DNA from: Paracoccaceae bacterium
GTDB lineage: Bacteria; Pseudomonadota; Alphaproteobacteria; Rhodobacterales; Rhodobacteraceae
Length of the DNA: 64,000 nt
Assembly (NCBI GenBank): GCA_033344815.1
Contig: JAWPMR010000001.1
Span: 1,784,136-1,848,135, forward strand
Direction of reading: 5' to 3'
Shown: positions 20,036 to 27,957 of the stretch, in pieces
Numbering within the stretch: position 1 is the first letter of the stretch
How the letters are laid out: the number at the start of each line of letters is the position of its first letter
Made by a program: the position numbers and the translations under genes
Notes under the pieces: generated by a model
Told to the model about the DNA's origin: nothing
Databases searched by the model: none
Seen by the model: only the letters and a program-made list of their open reading frames with translations

Positions 20036-20194
20036 GGGGGCCGCCTCGGCTGCTCTTGCGCGCCTTTCCTACGTGTGTGTGCTGGAAGCGTCAATTGCAC
20101 ACAACTCGATAATTCGAACCAATGCCTTATGGTCATACCCTCCTTTTCCTGATTATCTGCGCCCGATTAAATTCGGTTTGGGGTTGATACTGAA

Positions 20195-21994
20195 ATGATG
20201 CGGTTGTTCGTGGTTTTTGCTGTCGTTTTTTTCAGCGTTGCGCATTTGGCGCGCGCGCAGTCTTCTGATGAAGTGGTCTGGGTGCAGATCGAAGCGCAAC
20301 CCAGCCTTCAGGGCGGGGAAAACCGCGCGCGCGCCTATTCTAGTACACTGGCTGACGTGAATGGCTTTTCCCTTGGCAATGGATGGTATGGCATCGTGCT
20401 CGGCCCTTATACCGCTGCCGATGCGCAACAGGTCTTGCAGGTCTATCGCGCAGATGGCCTCATCCCACGTGACAGCTACATCGTGGCAAGCGCTGCTCTC
20501 GCCCAACAATTCTTTCCAGCGGACGTTGATATTTTACAGCGTTCAAGACAATCTATTGAGCCCGTAGAAACCGCCCAGGGCGCGCCACTATTGCCAGAAG
20601 CAACTGTTGATCAGGGTCCAACGCTGACGCTCCAAGGCCTGTCTCAATCGCCCAGTCGAAACCTTGAGCGTCCAGTCGAAACACCCGCCGAGGCAAGGCG
20701 CAATGAACGCGATCTTTCACCCGCAGAGCGACGCCAGATTCAGACGGCATTGCAATGGGCCGGGTTCTATAACTCAACCATTGATGGCGCGTTCGGGCGT
20801 GGAACGCGCAGTTCGATGTCGGCCTGGCAGCAGGTAAATGGCTTTGAACCGACAGGTGTGTTGACCACTTTGCAACGCGCGGCTTTGCTCAACGACTACA
20901 ATGCAGTTTTGGAAGGACTGGATCTGCGCCGCGTCACAGATACCCTGGCCGGAATCGAGATGATAATTCCGAGCGGTAAACTGGAGTTTCGCCGCTATGA
21001 AGCACCCTTTGCTCAGTTTGAAGCATCAGATGGCAGTAATGCGCGTCTATTGTTGATCAGCCAAGAGGGTGATGCCAATACGCTCGCCAGTCTTTTTGAA
21101 ATCATGCAGACGCTGGAAATAGTCCCTTTGCAAGGCCCTCGTGACTTATCAAAGACGGGGTTCTCTTTGATTGGCCGCAACGCAGACATCATCAGCGAAA
21201 CCCGCGTGACCCTGTCAGACGATCAAATCAAGGGTTTTACGCTGATTTGGCCGTCAGGTGATGAAGAACGCCGCACGCGTCTGCTGAAAGAGATGCAGGC
21301 CAGTTTTACAAAGCTGCCCGGCGTTTTGGACCCGTCCGTCGGAACGGACACGCAACAGCAGGTCGATTTGGTTGCAGGTTTGCAAATACGCAAACCCCGC
21401 ATATCACGGTCCGGCTTTTTCGTGGATCAAAATGGTACCGTCATAACGACCTCCGAAGCGGTTCAGAGCTGCACACGGATTACGCTTGATGAAGAGTTCG
21501 AGGCCGATCTAAAGGCGCTGGATGGTGAACTTGGCGTTGCTCTTTTGACGCCTTCTGCGCGCCTGTCGCCGCCTCAGGTCGCCCGTTTCAGCGCGGCCTT
21601 GCCGCGCCTGCAATCGGATGTGGCGGTTGCGGGGTATTCATACGAAGGCGTTCTTGACGCCCCCACCATGACATTCGGAAAGCTGTCTGATCTGCGCGGT
21701 TTGCGCGGTGAACAAGACCTCAGCCGGTTGGCCCTCGCCAGTTTGCCCGGCGATGCTGGCGGCCCCGTCTTTGATGAAAAAGGCGATGTATTGGGCATGT
21801 TGTTGCCCCGTGGTGGCGGTGAGAGACAGTTGCCAAAGGACGTGACCTTTGCCTTGGCAGGATCCGCGATTGCCAGTGTGATGGAAAACGCCGGTCTGGT
21901 GGCGGATAGCGGGAACGGCCTCGTTGGGACGGCGCCCGAAGACATCACGCAACAGGCGCGTGCCATGACCGTTTTGGTCAGTTGTTGGGAGTGA
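20195..21994 (+). CDS. Exported SPOR/peptidoglycan-binding protein with inactive trypsin-like domain
   Basis: A 599-residue exported protein with a signal peptide at residues 1-21 (cut after LARA). A SPOR-like domain follows at about 28-98 (VNGFSLGNGWYGIVLGPY, GLIPRDSYI), then a peptidoglycan-binding-1 domain at about 176-232. A C-terminal domain at about 395-599 keeps the S1C chymotrypsin-like outline. In that domain the catalytic residues are missing: at the Ser position the motif is GDAGGP with Ala521, and where T-N-x-H-V holds the catalytic His the chain reads TTSEAV (Glu421). It is therefore probably a pseudoprotease acting by binding, perhaps at the septum, where SPOR domains recognise stripped glycan. 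Roseobacter genomes often annotate such genes as serine proteases. Divergent from glyQ. Confidence 0.8.
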   Translation: MMRLFVVFAVVFFSVAHLARAQSSDEVVWVQIEAQPSLQGGENRARAYSSTLADVNGFSLGNGWYGIVLGPYTAADAQQVLQVYRADGLIPRDSYIVASAALAQQFFPADVDILQRSRQSIEPVETAQGAPLLPEATVDQGPTLTLQGLSQSPSRNLERPVETPAEARRNERDLSPAERRQIQTALQWAGFYNSTIDGAFGRGTRSSMSAWQQVNGFEPTGVLTTLQRAALLNDYNAVLEGLDLRRVTDTLAGIEMIIPSGKLEFRRYEAPFAQFEASDGSNARLLLISQEGDANTLASLFEIMQTLEIVPLQGPRDLSKTGFSLIGRNADIISETRVTLSDDQIKGFTLIWPSGDEERRTRLLKEMQASFTKLPGVLDPSVGTDTQQQVDLVAGLQIRKPRISRSGFFVDQNGTVITTSEAVQSCTRITLDEEFEADLKALDGELGVALLTPSARLSPPQVARFSAALPRLQSDVAVAGYSYEGVLDAPTMTFGKLSDLRGLRGEQDLSRLALASLPGDAGGPVFDEKGDVLGMLLPRGGGERQLPKDVTFALAGSAIASVMENAGLVADSGNGLVGTAPEDITQQARAMTVLVSCWE

Positions 21995-22162
21995 GCACAA
22001 AGATATTGCTGGCGGGTCGTCTGCGGCACCATCTACATATCTCATCGCGACGGGGTCAATTTTCGCCGGTTTAATGCCCATCCCGATACTGAAGTTGAAC
22101 GGATCTCAAAAGTTTTTTCAAACCAATCGCAATTTTGGAACACGGCGAGCCGCCCCTGACGA

Positions 22163-23749
22163 CTAGGCGATGATATCCGGCGTGACGTGGATCAATGTCG
22201 GACCTTGTGATGAAAAGGCTTGACGTACCGCGTTCCCAAGTTCCGCCAATGTCTCTGGCGCCTCGGCACGCGCGCCAAAGGCTTCGGCTAGTTTGCAAAA
22301 ATCGGGATTACGCGCGATGACTGCATTCGGCGCGATTTGTGCCCGGATCATGCTATCTTCGATCTCTTTCAGTTTACCATTGTCCCACAGGATTATCGGC
22401 AAGCTCAGACCCAACTCTACAGCCACCCCGAGTTCCTGCATGGTATAGTGAAACCCATAATCCCCGATGATCGCCATGGTCGGCAAACCGCGCCGCGCGA
22501 CCGCCCCGCCAATGGCCGCCGGTGTCGCATAACCCAGCGTGCCAAAACCGTAAGGGTGATGCCAGTGTCCGGGGCGATCCATATCCCAGACCTCTTTGGC
22601 GACATAGGCAAGCTGCGTCATGTCAGAATAAATCATCGTGTCTGCCGGCACGACATCCCGAATTGCGTCACATATGGGCACAATGCCGGGGCGCTCGGCA
22701 TCAACTTCTGCGCGCCACCGCGATCGCGTTTCGGCCACGTGTTCAGCGGTCCATTCGGTCGCATTCTGGGTGCCTTCAAGCGCAGCGGCCAACGCTGAAA
22801 GCCACTCAACGGCGTCCGCCTGATACACATCATCACCTGCATTGGCTCGGGCGAGAACCTCCGGGTCAAGATTGACATGAATCGCCGGGCAGGAATGGCC
22901 GGGCTTTTCACGCCAAAGATCCACCTCCGCCAGATCGGTCCCGACAAAAATCAACAAATCCGCGTCCGACAGGATTTTCGCACTGCCCGGGCGCGCCAAC
23001 GCCGCCCCAAAAAACAATGGATCATCTGCGGAAACGATCCCTCGGCCCGCATAACTGGTGAAGGACGCCGCATTTAGGCTTTTCAGGACTGCGTGGGCGG
23101 GGCTGTCCATGCCACCGGCTTTGGATGCGCCACCGCCAAACACGAAGACGGGCTTCCCAGCGCTTGTGATTTTACGAGCGGCCATCGTCACGTCAGCCTT
23201 ATCTGTTTTGAATAGCTTTGTGACCTGCACTTGGGCGGGTTCTGCTTCCGCCACAAGAACCTCAATCGGCACCTGAATGTGCTTGGGCAAGGGGCTACGG
23301 GCTTGAAACTCGACAAAAGCCCGGTCAACAAGCGCATAGGCTCCCTGCGCCGTACGCGCCTCTTCGGACCAGTCACAGACCGTCTCCGCAGCAGCGCGCT
23401 GGTCTTTCATCTGGTGCAACTGTCCGCGCCGCGCCGCCGTTTCGTCCAGACAACTGGATATAACCAGCATCGGCACCGAATCCGAATAGGCCTGCCCCAT
23501 CGGCGTCATGATATTGCACAGCCCCGGCCCGGTGATCACATAGGCTACGCCCGGTTTGCCAGTGGCGCGCGCATACCCATCCGCCATAAACCCCGCGCCC
23601 TGCTCGTGTCGGGCAAGAACATGCGTGATGCCCGCCTCGTCAATGCCACGGTACATTTCCTGATTGTGCACACCCGGAATGCCGAAGATCACATCGACAC
23701 CTCGATCTTTCAGCATGTGGGAAATCTGCGCGCCCAAGGGTCTTTGCAT
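22163..23749 (-). CDS. Thiamine-diphosphate-dependent decarboxylase/synthase
   Basis: A 528-residue enzyme of the acetolactate synthase/2-oxoacid decarboxylase family. The N-terminal PYR domain carries the catalytic Glu49 (ARHEQGAGFMADGYARATG), a central domain spans about 190-320, and the C-terminal PP domain carries the GDY...N diphosphate/Mg2+ motif (IGDYGFHYTMQELGVAVELG, then ILWDNGKL). It lacks obvious acetolactate-synthase partners (no ilvH nearby). The overall pattern recalls 5-guanidino-2-oxopentanoate decarboxylases (AruI) of arginine breakdown, but benzoylformate-like or oxalyl-CoA-like activity cannot be excluded. It starts 1 nt after the trkH stop, so it is co-transcribed with the potassium transporter, an unexpected pairing. 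Confidence 0.75.
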   Translation of the reverse strand: MQRPLGAQISHMLKDRGVDVIFGIPGVHNQEMYRGIDEAGITHVLARHEQGAGFMADGYARATGKPGVAYVITGPGLCNIMTPMGQAYSDSVPMLVISSCLDETAARRGQLHQMKDQRAAAETVCDWSEEARTAQGAYALVDRAFVEFQARSPLPKHIQVPIEVLVAEAEPAQVQVTKLFKTDKADVTMAARKITSAGKPVFVFGGGASKAGGMDSPAHAVLKSLNAASFTSYAGRGIVSADDPLFFGAALARPGSAKILSDADLLIFVGTDLAEVDLWREKPGHSCPAIHVNLDPEVLARANAGDDVYQADAVEWLSALAAALEGTQNATEWTAEHVAETRSRWRAEVDAERPGIVPICDAIRDVVPADTMIYSDMTQLAYVAKEVWDMDRPGHWHHPYGFGTLGYATPAAIGGAVARRGLPTMAIIGDYGFHYTMQELGVAVELGLSLPIILWDNGKLKEIEDSMIRAQIAPNAVIARNPDFCKLAEAFGARAEAPETLAELGNAVRQAFSSQGPTLIHVTPDIIA

Positions 23750-23750
23750 C

Positions 23751-25199
23751 TCAGTCTCTCCAGAATTGCACGGTCAGGATTGCGTAGACCGCCAAGAGTT
23801 CAAGCCGTCCCAGCAACATGCCTGCGGACAAAAGCCATTTTGCTGTATCGTTGAGGCCGGAAAAGTTACCCGCAGGTCCGATCTCTGCCCCCAATCCCGG
23901 CCCCACATTCGAAAGGGCCGTCGCGGCGCCGGACAGAGATGTAATGAAATCCAGTCCCGTCAAACTGAGCGCCACTGCCAGCAGGCCAAGTGTCACGATA
24001 AAAAACATGAAAAACGAAATTACTGAGCTCAAAACATCCTCGCCCACAGGGCGTTTGTCATATCGTACAACAAAGACACCATTGGGAGACCTGATGCGGC
24101 GCAATTGCATTTTGATGGAGGCAAAGAGCAATTGATACCGGAAGATCTTGATCGAACAGGTGGTCGATCCCGCGCAACCGCCAATCAATCCGATGAAAAA
24201 GAATGTCGCAATCAACAAAGGACCCCATTGCATGTAATCCGCCGAGGCATAGCCTGTCCCGGTCATGATAGAGGTCACATTGAACAAGGCTTCGCGCATG
24301 GACTGTACCGGTGCCAGCGCAGAAAACCGCATCAGGACAAAGGAAACAGCCAGTACAATGATCAGAAGCGTGACGGAAAATACACGCACCTGACTGTCCT
24401 GCCAAAGAGGTCTGTGCTGACCGTTTATAAGCTGGACATATCGGACAAACGGCAAGGCCGACAGGATCATGAAAAGCGCAGCAGCAATCTCTATGTTGCC
24501 CTTGAACACGCCAAAGGAGTCATCGTAGTTGGCAAAACCACCTGTTGAAACCGTGGTCAGGGCATGCACGGTTGCATCAAAAGCATTCATGCCAAGTGCG
24601 AGGTAGCTGAGGGCGCAAACCATAGTCAAGCCAAGGTAAATGCTGGAAATCTGGCTGGCGATCTGCCCCGCACGCGGCAGGATTTTTCCCATCGTATCAA
24701 AACCCTCAGAGCGGAAGATTTGCATACCCCCGACACGCAATTCTGGCAAAAACACCATGGCAACCACGATGATGCCGATGCCTCCCAGCCATTGAAGGAT
24801 CCCGCGCCAAAGCAGTAACCCTTTTGGCAGGTCCTCAAGCCCAGAAAAAACGGTGGATCCCGTTGTTGTAAGGCCAGACATCGCTTCAAAGAACGCATCG
24901 ACAAAACGAGCCTCGGTGTCACCGAACATAAATGGCAAAGCGCCAAAAAGCGGCAACGCGACCCAAACGCCGGTCGTCAGCAAGAAGGTTTGCTGAATGG
25001 TAAGTCCTTCTTTGACACCGTTTGCGCAGGCGAGCGCGATGAGCCCCCCAGCCAGCACAGTCATAGCGGCAGATTGCATAAAAACAGGCCAGTGCTCGCG
25101 TCCTTCGGCGATATCGATCAGCATTGGCAGCAGCATGGCCACCCCGAGCACGGCCACCAGCAAACCGATCACATATCCAACAGGGCGAAGGTCCAACAT
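23751..25199 (-). CDS. trkH: TrkH-family potassium uptake protein
   Basis: The membrane subunit of the Trk K+ transporter, about 482 residues, with four M1-P-M2 repeats. The selectivity-filter loops are visible as TTTGSTV, STGGFANY, GGCAGSTTCSIK and LSNVGPGLG. Uptake depends on the peripheral NAD-binding TrkA, which is not in the window. I use ATG 25199 (MLDLRPVGYVIG); an upstream TTG at 25235 would add 12 polar residues. The next gene begins after a 1-nt gap. The region upstream carries no clear gene for 530 bp. Confidence 0.92.
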   Translation of the reverse strand: MLDLRPVGYVIGLLVAVLGVAMLLPMLIDIAEGREHWPVFMQSAAMTVLAGGLIALACANGVKEGLTIQQTFLLTTGVWVALPLFGALPFMFGDTEARFVDAFFEAMSGLTTTGSTVFSGLEDLPKGLLLWRGILQWLGGIGIIVVAMVFLPELRVGGMQIFRSEGFDTMGKILPRAGQIASQISSIYLGLTMVCALSYLALGMNAFDATVHALTTVSTGGFANYDDSFGVFKGNIEIAAALFMILSALPFVRYVQLINGQHRPLWQDSQVRVFSVTLLIIVLAVSFVLMRFSALAPVQSMREALFNVTSIMTGTGYASADYMQWGPLLIATFFFIGLIGGCAGSTTCSIKIFRYQLLFASIKMQLRRIRSPNGVFVVRYDKRPVGEDVLSSVISFFMFFIVTLGLLAVALSLTGLDFITSLSGAATALSNVGPGLGAEIGPAGNFSGLNDTAKWLLSAGMLLGRLELLAVYAILTVQFWRD

Positions 25200-25729
25200 A
25201 CCCGCAGGGTTGGCCGTGCGTTGCTCCAGTGTCAAGCGGATGCGACGCGTGCTCTATCGCAGACATCGGTCATGTTGGAGCGTCTGAAGTTTTTCTGTCT
25301 GAAGGGCATCAGAAAACTTGGCGACTGAGCCCCAAGCCCTCAATGCGGCGTAGAGTCTTTAGCGCGACCAAAAAAGAAACAACAAGTGCGTTGGTGATCT
25401 TAGCCGTACGATAAAGTTCCACAGAACACCCACTATCGGGATTGCTCAGGATCAGTGCGCCAATTTGGTCATTAAATTGAAACATATTTCCTGTGAGCCT
25501 CGAAAAGACCACGAAAACCGGGTGCAATGCCGGATGGATCAAATGATCTCAACGCAGCAGGTCTAAAGGTTCCTTGGGCCTGAAGAGGCGTTCGCTCCCG
25601 CAAGTGTGACCCGCTCAAAACCCCACAGGATTCCCGTATCCCGACGCAAAAAGGCAATCTGGTACAAGACCCCGTGCACGCCGCGATTGCGGGCCATTAC
25701 ACGAGGTGACACGGGAAGTTCAAACATCC
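25200..25729. other. Intergenic region upstream of trkH, no confident gene
   Basis: Between trkH and the DUF1127 gene I find no convincing gene. One minus-strand frame of 54 codons (25563-25727) begins 2 nt after the DUF1127 stop (MFELPVSPRVMARN...), but AAGG directly abuts its ATG, leaving no normal spacing, and I recognise no family. Another minus frame at 25309-25542 has no ribosome site and an odd composition. No tRNA-like fold or strong terminator stands out. Confidence 0.4.
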
Positions 25730-25969
25730 TTACGCGTAGTACAAGTCCTGAAACACCAGATGTACAATATCGTCGCGTTTGATATCCAGCGCCGCCAACT
25801 GTTCATCCGACTTTGCATGAAGAGCTTGAAAATTTTGGACGCGCACGGTGTAGGCGCTCGAGATCAAAAGCCCTGACCCGATGGATTTGAGAAATCCACA
25901 TGCAGAAGCAAATGCATTACGTAGTATGCGACCGCTTTCGCCGCCCATATGGGTTGATTGATTAGCCAT
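25730..25969 (-). CDS. DUF1127-family small protein
   Basis: A 79-residue protein whose last 30 residues (FQALHAKSDEQLAALDIKRD, then DIVHLVFQD) fit the DUF1127/YjiS pattern, in which L...SDxxLxxLGIxRxDI is the core. The N-terminal part is Ser/Gly-rich with a possible amphipathic helix (AFASACGFLKSIGSGLL). Small DUF1127 proteins in alphaproteobacteria have been linked to RNA-binding, phosphate and carbon metabolism, but this longer version is not assigned. AAGGA is 6 nt upstream of the ATG. The IS1595-type element is inserted 75 bp upstream of its start, so its native promoter may have been altered. Confidence 0.8.
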   Translation of the reverse strand: MANQSTHMGGESGRILRNAFASACGFLKSIGSGLLISSAYTVRVQNFQALHAKSDEQLAALDIKRDDIVHLVFQDLYYA

Positions 25970-26043
25970 AGGAGATCCTTAATTCTTGTTGGGTCTCCTC
26001 CCTGCTGTCTTTATAACGGCTTCCCGGACGTTTTAGAATTGCA

Positions 26044-26051
26044 ACTTCCGC
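26044..26051. repeat. 8-bp target-site duplication, left copy
   Basis: ACTTCCGC directly precedes the left end of the insertion element. The identical octamer occurs at 27872-27879 directly after the right end. An 8-bp duplication is the usual product of IS1595-family transposition. Confidence 0.95.
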
Positions 26052-26074
26052 GGGGTGTATCCCCTCAGCATACG
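26052..26074 (+). repeat. Left terminal inverted repeat of IS1595-type element
   Basis: The 23-bp left end begins GGGGTGTATCCCCT and ends CATACG. It matches the right end with three mismatches, all in positions 15-17. The first 13 bases are themselves GGGG-N5-CCCC. Confidence 0.93.
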
Positions 26075-26134
26075 TTATGATTGACGAATCTTACATTTCC
26101 GCTGATGCTGCATATCTTAGTGAAAAGGTGGGCA

Positions 26135-26419
26135 ATGTCAGATTACAAACCGCATCCAGACGACACCGAGGAAAATACGCTGGAGAAGGCGACAGAGGCG
26201 ATTGTTCGCGCTCGACCAACAAACCGTTACTATATTTTCCCCATGGCGGACAGAACCGAAATTGCATTTGGCAACGGTCGGCACCTCACTGGAAGAGATG
26301 GCAAGGAGTCGTTTCAGCTACAATACCATACATCAATATCGTTAGACGATTTCACCGTTCGAGACCTTCACCGGTCTCTAACGACCCTGCTAGAGGTGAT
26401 CGACAAGAACGATGGTTAG
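26135..26419 (+). CDS. IS passenger protein 1, unknown
   Basis: A 94-residue soluble protein, the first gene of the passenger operon. The ATG at 26135 has AAGGTG about 6 nt upstream; an in-frame ATG at 26081 would extend it into the terminal repeat region. The chain starts with an acidic, polar segment (SDYKPHPDDTEENTLEKATE). A likely beta-rich middle follows (NRYYIFPMADRTEIAFGNGR, SFQLQYHTSISLDD), ending in a helix (TVRDLHRSLTTLLEVID). No family is recognised and no catalytic motif is seen. Its last 8 nt overlap the start of passenger 2, implying translational coupling. Confidence 0.75.
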   Translation: MSDYKPHPDDTEENTLEKATEAIVRARPTNRYYIFPMADRTEIAFGNGRHLTGRDGKESFQLQYHTSISLDDFTVRDLHRSLTTLLEVIDKNDG

Positions 26420-26882
26420 AGGACTAAAGCAAGGGCAAGCAAACGAGCCAATTGGCCTCATCGGCATTGAGGGCGGAAGGAGCGGCGGCGGCGGTATCGG
26501 GTCTGGAAGTGGTGGCGGCGGTGGCGGTGAGATTGATCGTGCATATGTTGATGCGAGAATCGAAGCCGTGAAAGCACAGAACGAAACAGCATATGCAAGA
26601 TTAGAGGCGAAGATTGACAGCATCCAGCCGGGCGCGACATGGCAGCAGAACGCTGGGCTACTGGGTATCGGTATCGTCGGAGCTTTGGGACTTATTTTCG
26701 CTATTCTCAGTTGGGGCAGTGATAGATTCGATAGTGGGGTTTCTGCGATGGGTGCCGTAGAGGAGGCGTTAGACACGCAACGGGAATTAAATGTCGCGCA
26801 AGATGCGCGTCTTGAGAAAATTCTAGAAGCCTTGGAGGCGCAGAGTGGCGAACCTGAAACAGGCCCGGAAGGGCAAGATTGA
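26412..26882 (+). CDS. IS passenger protein 2, glycine-rich single-helix membrane protein
   Basis: A 156-residue membrane protein. Residues 21-39 are a Gly/Ser linker, followed by a coiled-coil-like helix (YVDARIEAVKAQNETAYARL, EAKIDS). One hydrophobic segment lies at about 79-98 (AGLLGIGIVGALGLIFAILS), and a second charged helix follows (DTQRELNVAQDARLEKILEA). The layout of coiled coil, membrane anchor and coiled coil suggests an oligomeric membrane protein, possibly pairing with passenger 1 or 3. Proteins of this shape recur near alphaproteobacterial IS1595 transposases as far as I recall, always uncharacterised. The start lies inside the end of passenger 1. Confidence 0.78.
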   Translation: MVRGLKQGQANEPIGLIGIEGGRSGGGGIGSGSGGGGGGEIDRAYVDARIEAVKAQNETAYARLEAKIDSIQPGATWQQNAGLLGIGIVGALGLIFAILSWGSDRFDSGVSAMGAVEEALDTQRELNVAQDARLEKILEALEAQSGEPETGPEGQD

Positions 26883-27015
26883 AGATTTTATCAAGGAACA
26901 TGAGGCAGACCCAGACGGCGACCTCGACAAGCTGGATGCGCTGATTAAGCGTCCAGTTCAGGAAAGCGAGAAAGCAGCTCGCCCAGCATCACCTCAGGAG
27001 TCGTCCGACGATTGA
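26845..27015 (+). CDS. IS passenger protein 3, small charged protein
   Basis: A 56-residue protein starting at GTG 26845, 38 nt before the stop of passenger 2 in another frame. It begins NLKQARKGKIEDFIKEHEAD, continues with an acidic helix, and ends in a Pro/Ser/Glu-rich tail. The codon pattern, charged helical composition and chain of overlaps with passenger 2 support it as a real gene. Its last 71 nt lie antisense to the 3' end of the transposase gene, so the two converge and share DNA. No function is known; its basic first helix could bind nucleic acid, which is only a guess. Confidence 0.6.
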   Translation: MANLKQARKGKIEDFIKEHEADPDGDLDKLDALIKRPVQESEKAARPASPQESSDD

Positions 27016-27823
27016 AGCGGTACTCAAACTCTTTGACGTAGGCTTCAAGGTACTTGGGCGACACGTTGTTGTGCGTACCTTTCAAAGACCGCTTCAAATG
27101 ACCAAAGAAGTTCTCGATTGAATTGGTGGTTTCGCCGTTTGGCCCGACATACTCATCCTTGGAATGGTTCACCGTCTTGTGGGTGAAGCGATCAACTGGA
27201 ATGGCCTTGTTATAGGAGCGCAATTCATCGGTGTGGATTTCCGTGCCGTCAGCAATGTTCTCATGAATGTGGGGCAGTAGCGAGCCGCGTGACTGATCCT
27301 CAACAACTTTGAGCATCACATCACCGTCACGCTCCATCATGCCCATTACGACGCTCTTGCGATCCCGCCAGTCCATACCGGTAGTTTTGCCGCCAACATA
27401 GGTTTCATCGACCTCTACAACCTTACCAGAGCCACCAAGGGAGGCTTCGCCGTCAACTTCTGCCATGTGCTCGCGGATCAGCTTCGCCATGCGCCATGCT
27501 GTCTTGTACGTCACGCCAAGCTGGCGCTGCAATTCCTTGCCAGACACGCCATGCTTGGACGTGGTGAACAAGAAGATAGCATAGAACCAAAGCTGCAACG
27601 GTGTGCGGCTCTTTTCAAAGATGCTGCCGACCATCGGGTGGATGTGGTGGCCGCACCATTGGCATGAAAAAGCCTGTTCAGACTGCAAGCGATACCACTT
27701 GGCGTCACGCTCACACTTGGGGCAAGCGTGGCCTTGACCGAAGCGAACATTAAAGAGGTGTTCCAAACATGCCTCATCTGTGGGGAACTGCTGGAAGAAC
27801 TGGCGGACGTTTGTCTGTTTCAT
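26945..27823 (-). CDS. IS1595-family transposase (ISXO2-like)
   Basis: A 292-residue DDE-type transposase that moves the surrounding 1820-bp element. The N-terminal zinc ribbon has CPKCERDAKWYR and FSCQWCGHHIHP (two CxxC pairs at about residues 34-64), typical of ISXO2-like enzymes. A helix-turn-helix follows (SGKELQRQLGVTYKTAWRMA). The catalytic core starts at VVEVDETYVGGK (first Asp), then HTDELRSY (second Asp), and ends with NSIENFFGHLKRSLKG, where the family has an Asn/Glu-containing third site. The frame is intact with no stops. Expression reads toward the passenger genes, with overlapping 3' ends. Confidence 0.95.
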   Translation of the reverse strand: MKQTNVRQFFQQFPTDEACLEHLFNVRFGQGHACPKCERDAKWYRLQSEQAFSCQWCGHHIHPMVGSIFEKSRTPLQLWFYAIFLFTTSKHGVSGKELQRQLGVTYKTAWRMAKLIREHMAEVDGEASLGGSGKVVEVDETYVGGKTTGMDWRDRKSVVMGMMERDGDVMLKVVEDQSRGSLLPHIHENIADGTEIHTDELRSYNKAIPVDRFTHKTVNHSKDEYVGPNGETTNSIENFFGHLKRSLKGTHNNVSPKYLEAYVKEFEYRFNRRTTPEVMLGELLSRFPELDA

Positions 27824-27848
27824 GTACTATAGGTGGGTATTCACTCAC

Positions 27849-27871
27849 CGTATGTCAAGGGGATACACCCC
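27849..27871 (-). repeat. Right terminal inverted repeat of IS1595-type element
   Basis: Read inward on the minus strand, the right end begins GGGGTGTATCCCCT and ends CATACG, matching the left end at 20 of 23 positions. It lies 25 bp upstream of the transposase start codon, so the transposase promoter must overlap the repeat. Confidence 0.93.
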
Positions 27872-27879
27872 ACTTCCGC
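27872..27879. repeat. 8-bp target-site duplication, right copy
   Basis: ACTTCCGC, identical to 26044-26051, immediately follows the right inverted repeat. Confidence 0.95.
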
Positions 27880-27910
27880 ATAGCCGCTATCCAACAGCAA
27901 CGTCGCTTAT

Positions 27911-27936
27911 AAAAACCACGCGCTTATGAGCGCGTG
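27911..27936 (-). terminator. folE2 rho-independent terminator
   Basis: A perfect 8-bp stem, CACGCGCT (27917-27924) and AGCGCGTG (27929-27936), with a 4-nt loop is followed on the minus strand by G and five T. It lies 21 bp after the folE2 stop. On the plus strand it is followed by ATTTT, so it may also stop weak transcription in the other direction. Confidence 0.85.
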
Positions 27937-27957
27937 ATTTTCGCTTCCAACATGGGT

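Larger units (their letters stand above)
26052..27871. mobile_element. Complete IS1595-family element with three passenger genes
   Basis: A 1820-bp insertion element bounded by 23-bp terminal inverted repeats (20 of 23 positions identical, starting GGGGTGTATCCCC) and an exact 8-bp target duplication ACTTCCGC. The right part encodes an ISXO2-like transposase reading leftward. The left part carries three overlapping rightward genes (94, 156 and 56 codons) of unknown function, so the transposase and passenger operon converge and overlap by 71 bp. The element sits in the gap between the DUF1127 gene and folE2 and breaks no recognisable gene. Intact ends, intact transposase and a perfect duplication suggest recent insertion and potential activity. 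Passenger genes are known in parts of the IS1595 family. Confidence 0.93.

Noticed and set aside
25309-25542. Minus-strand 77-codon frame upstream of trkH
   Set aside because: No ribosome site, no family resemblance and a composition unlike its neighbours; left as intergenic.
25563-25727. 54-codon minus-strand frame directly after the DUF1127 gene
   Set aside because: The purine run touches the ATG without spacing and no family is recognised. It could be real, but evidence is too thin to list as a gene.
26412-27015. Passenger genes as a toxin-antitoxin pair
   Set aside because: The small sizes and overlaps fit loosely, but no toxin fold, antitoxin DNA-binding motif or known family is visible, so the function is left open.
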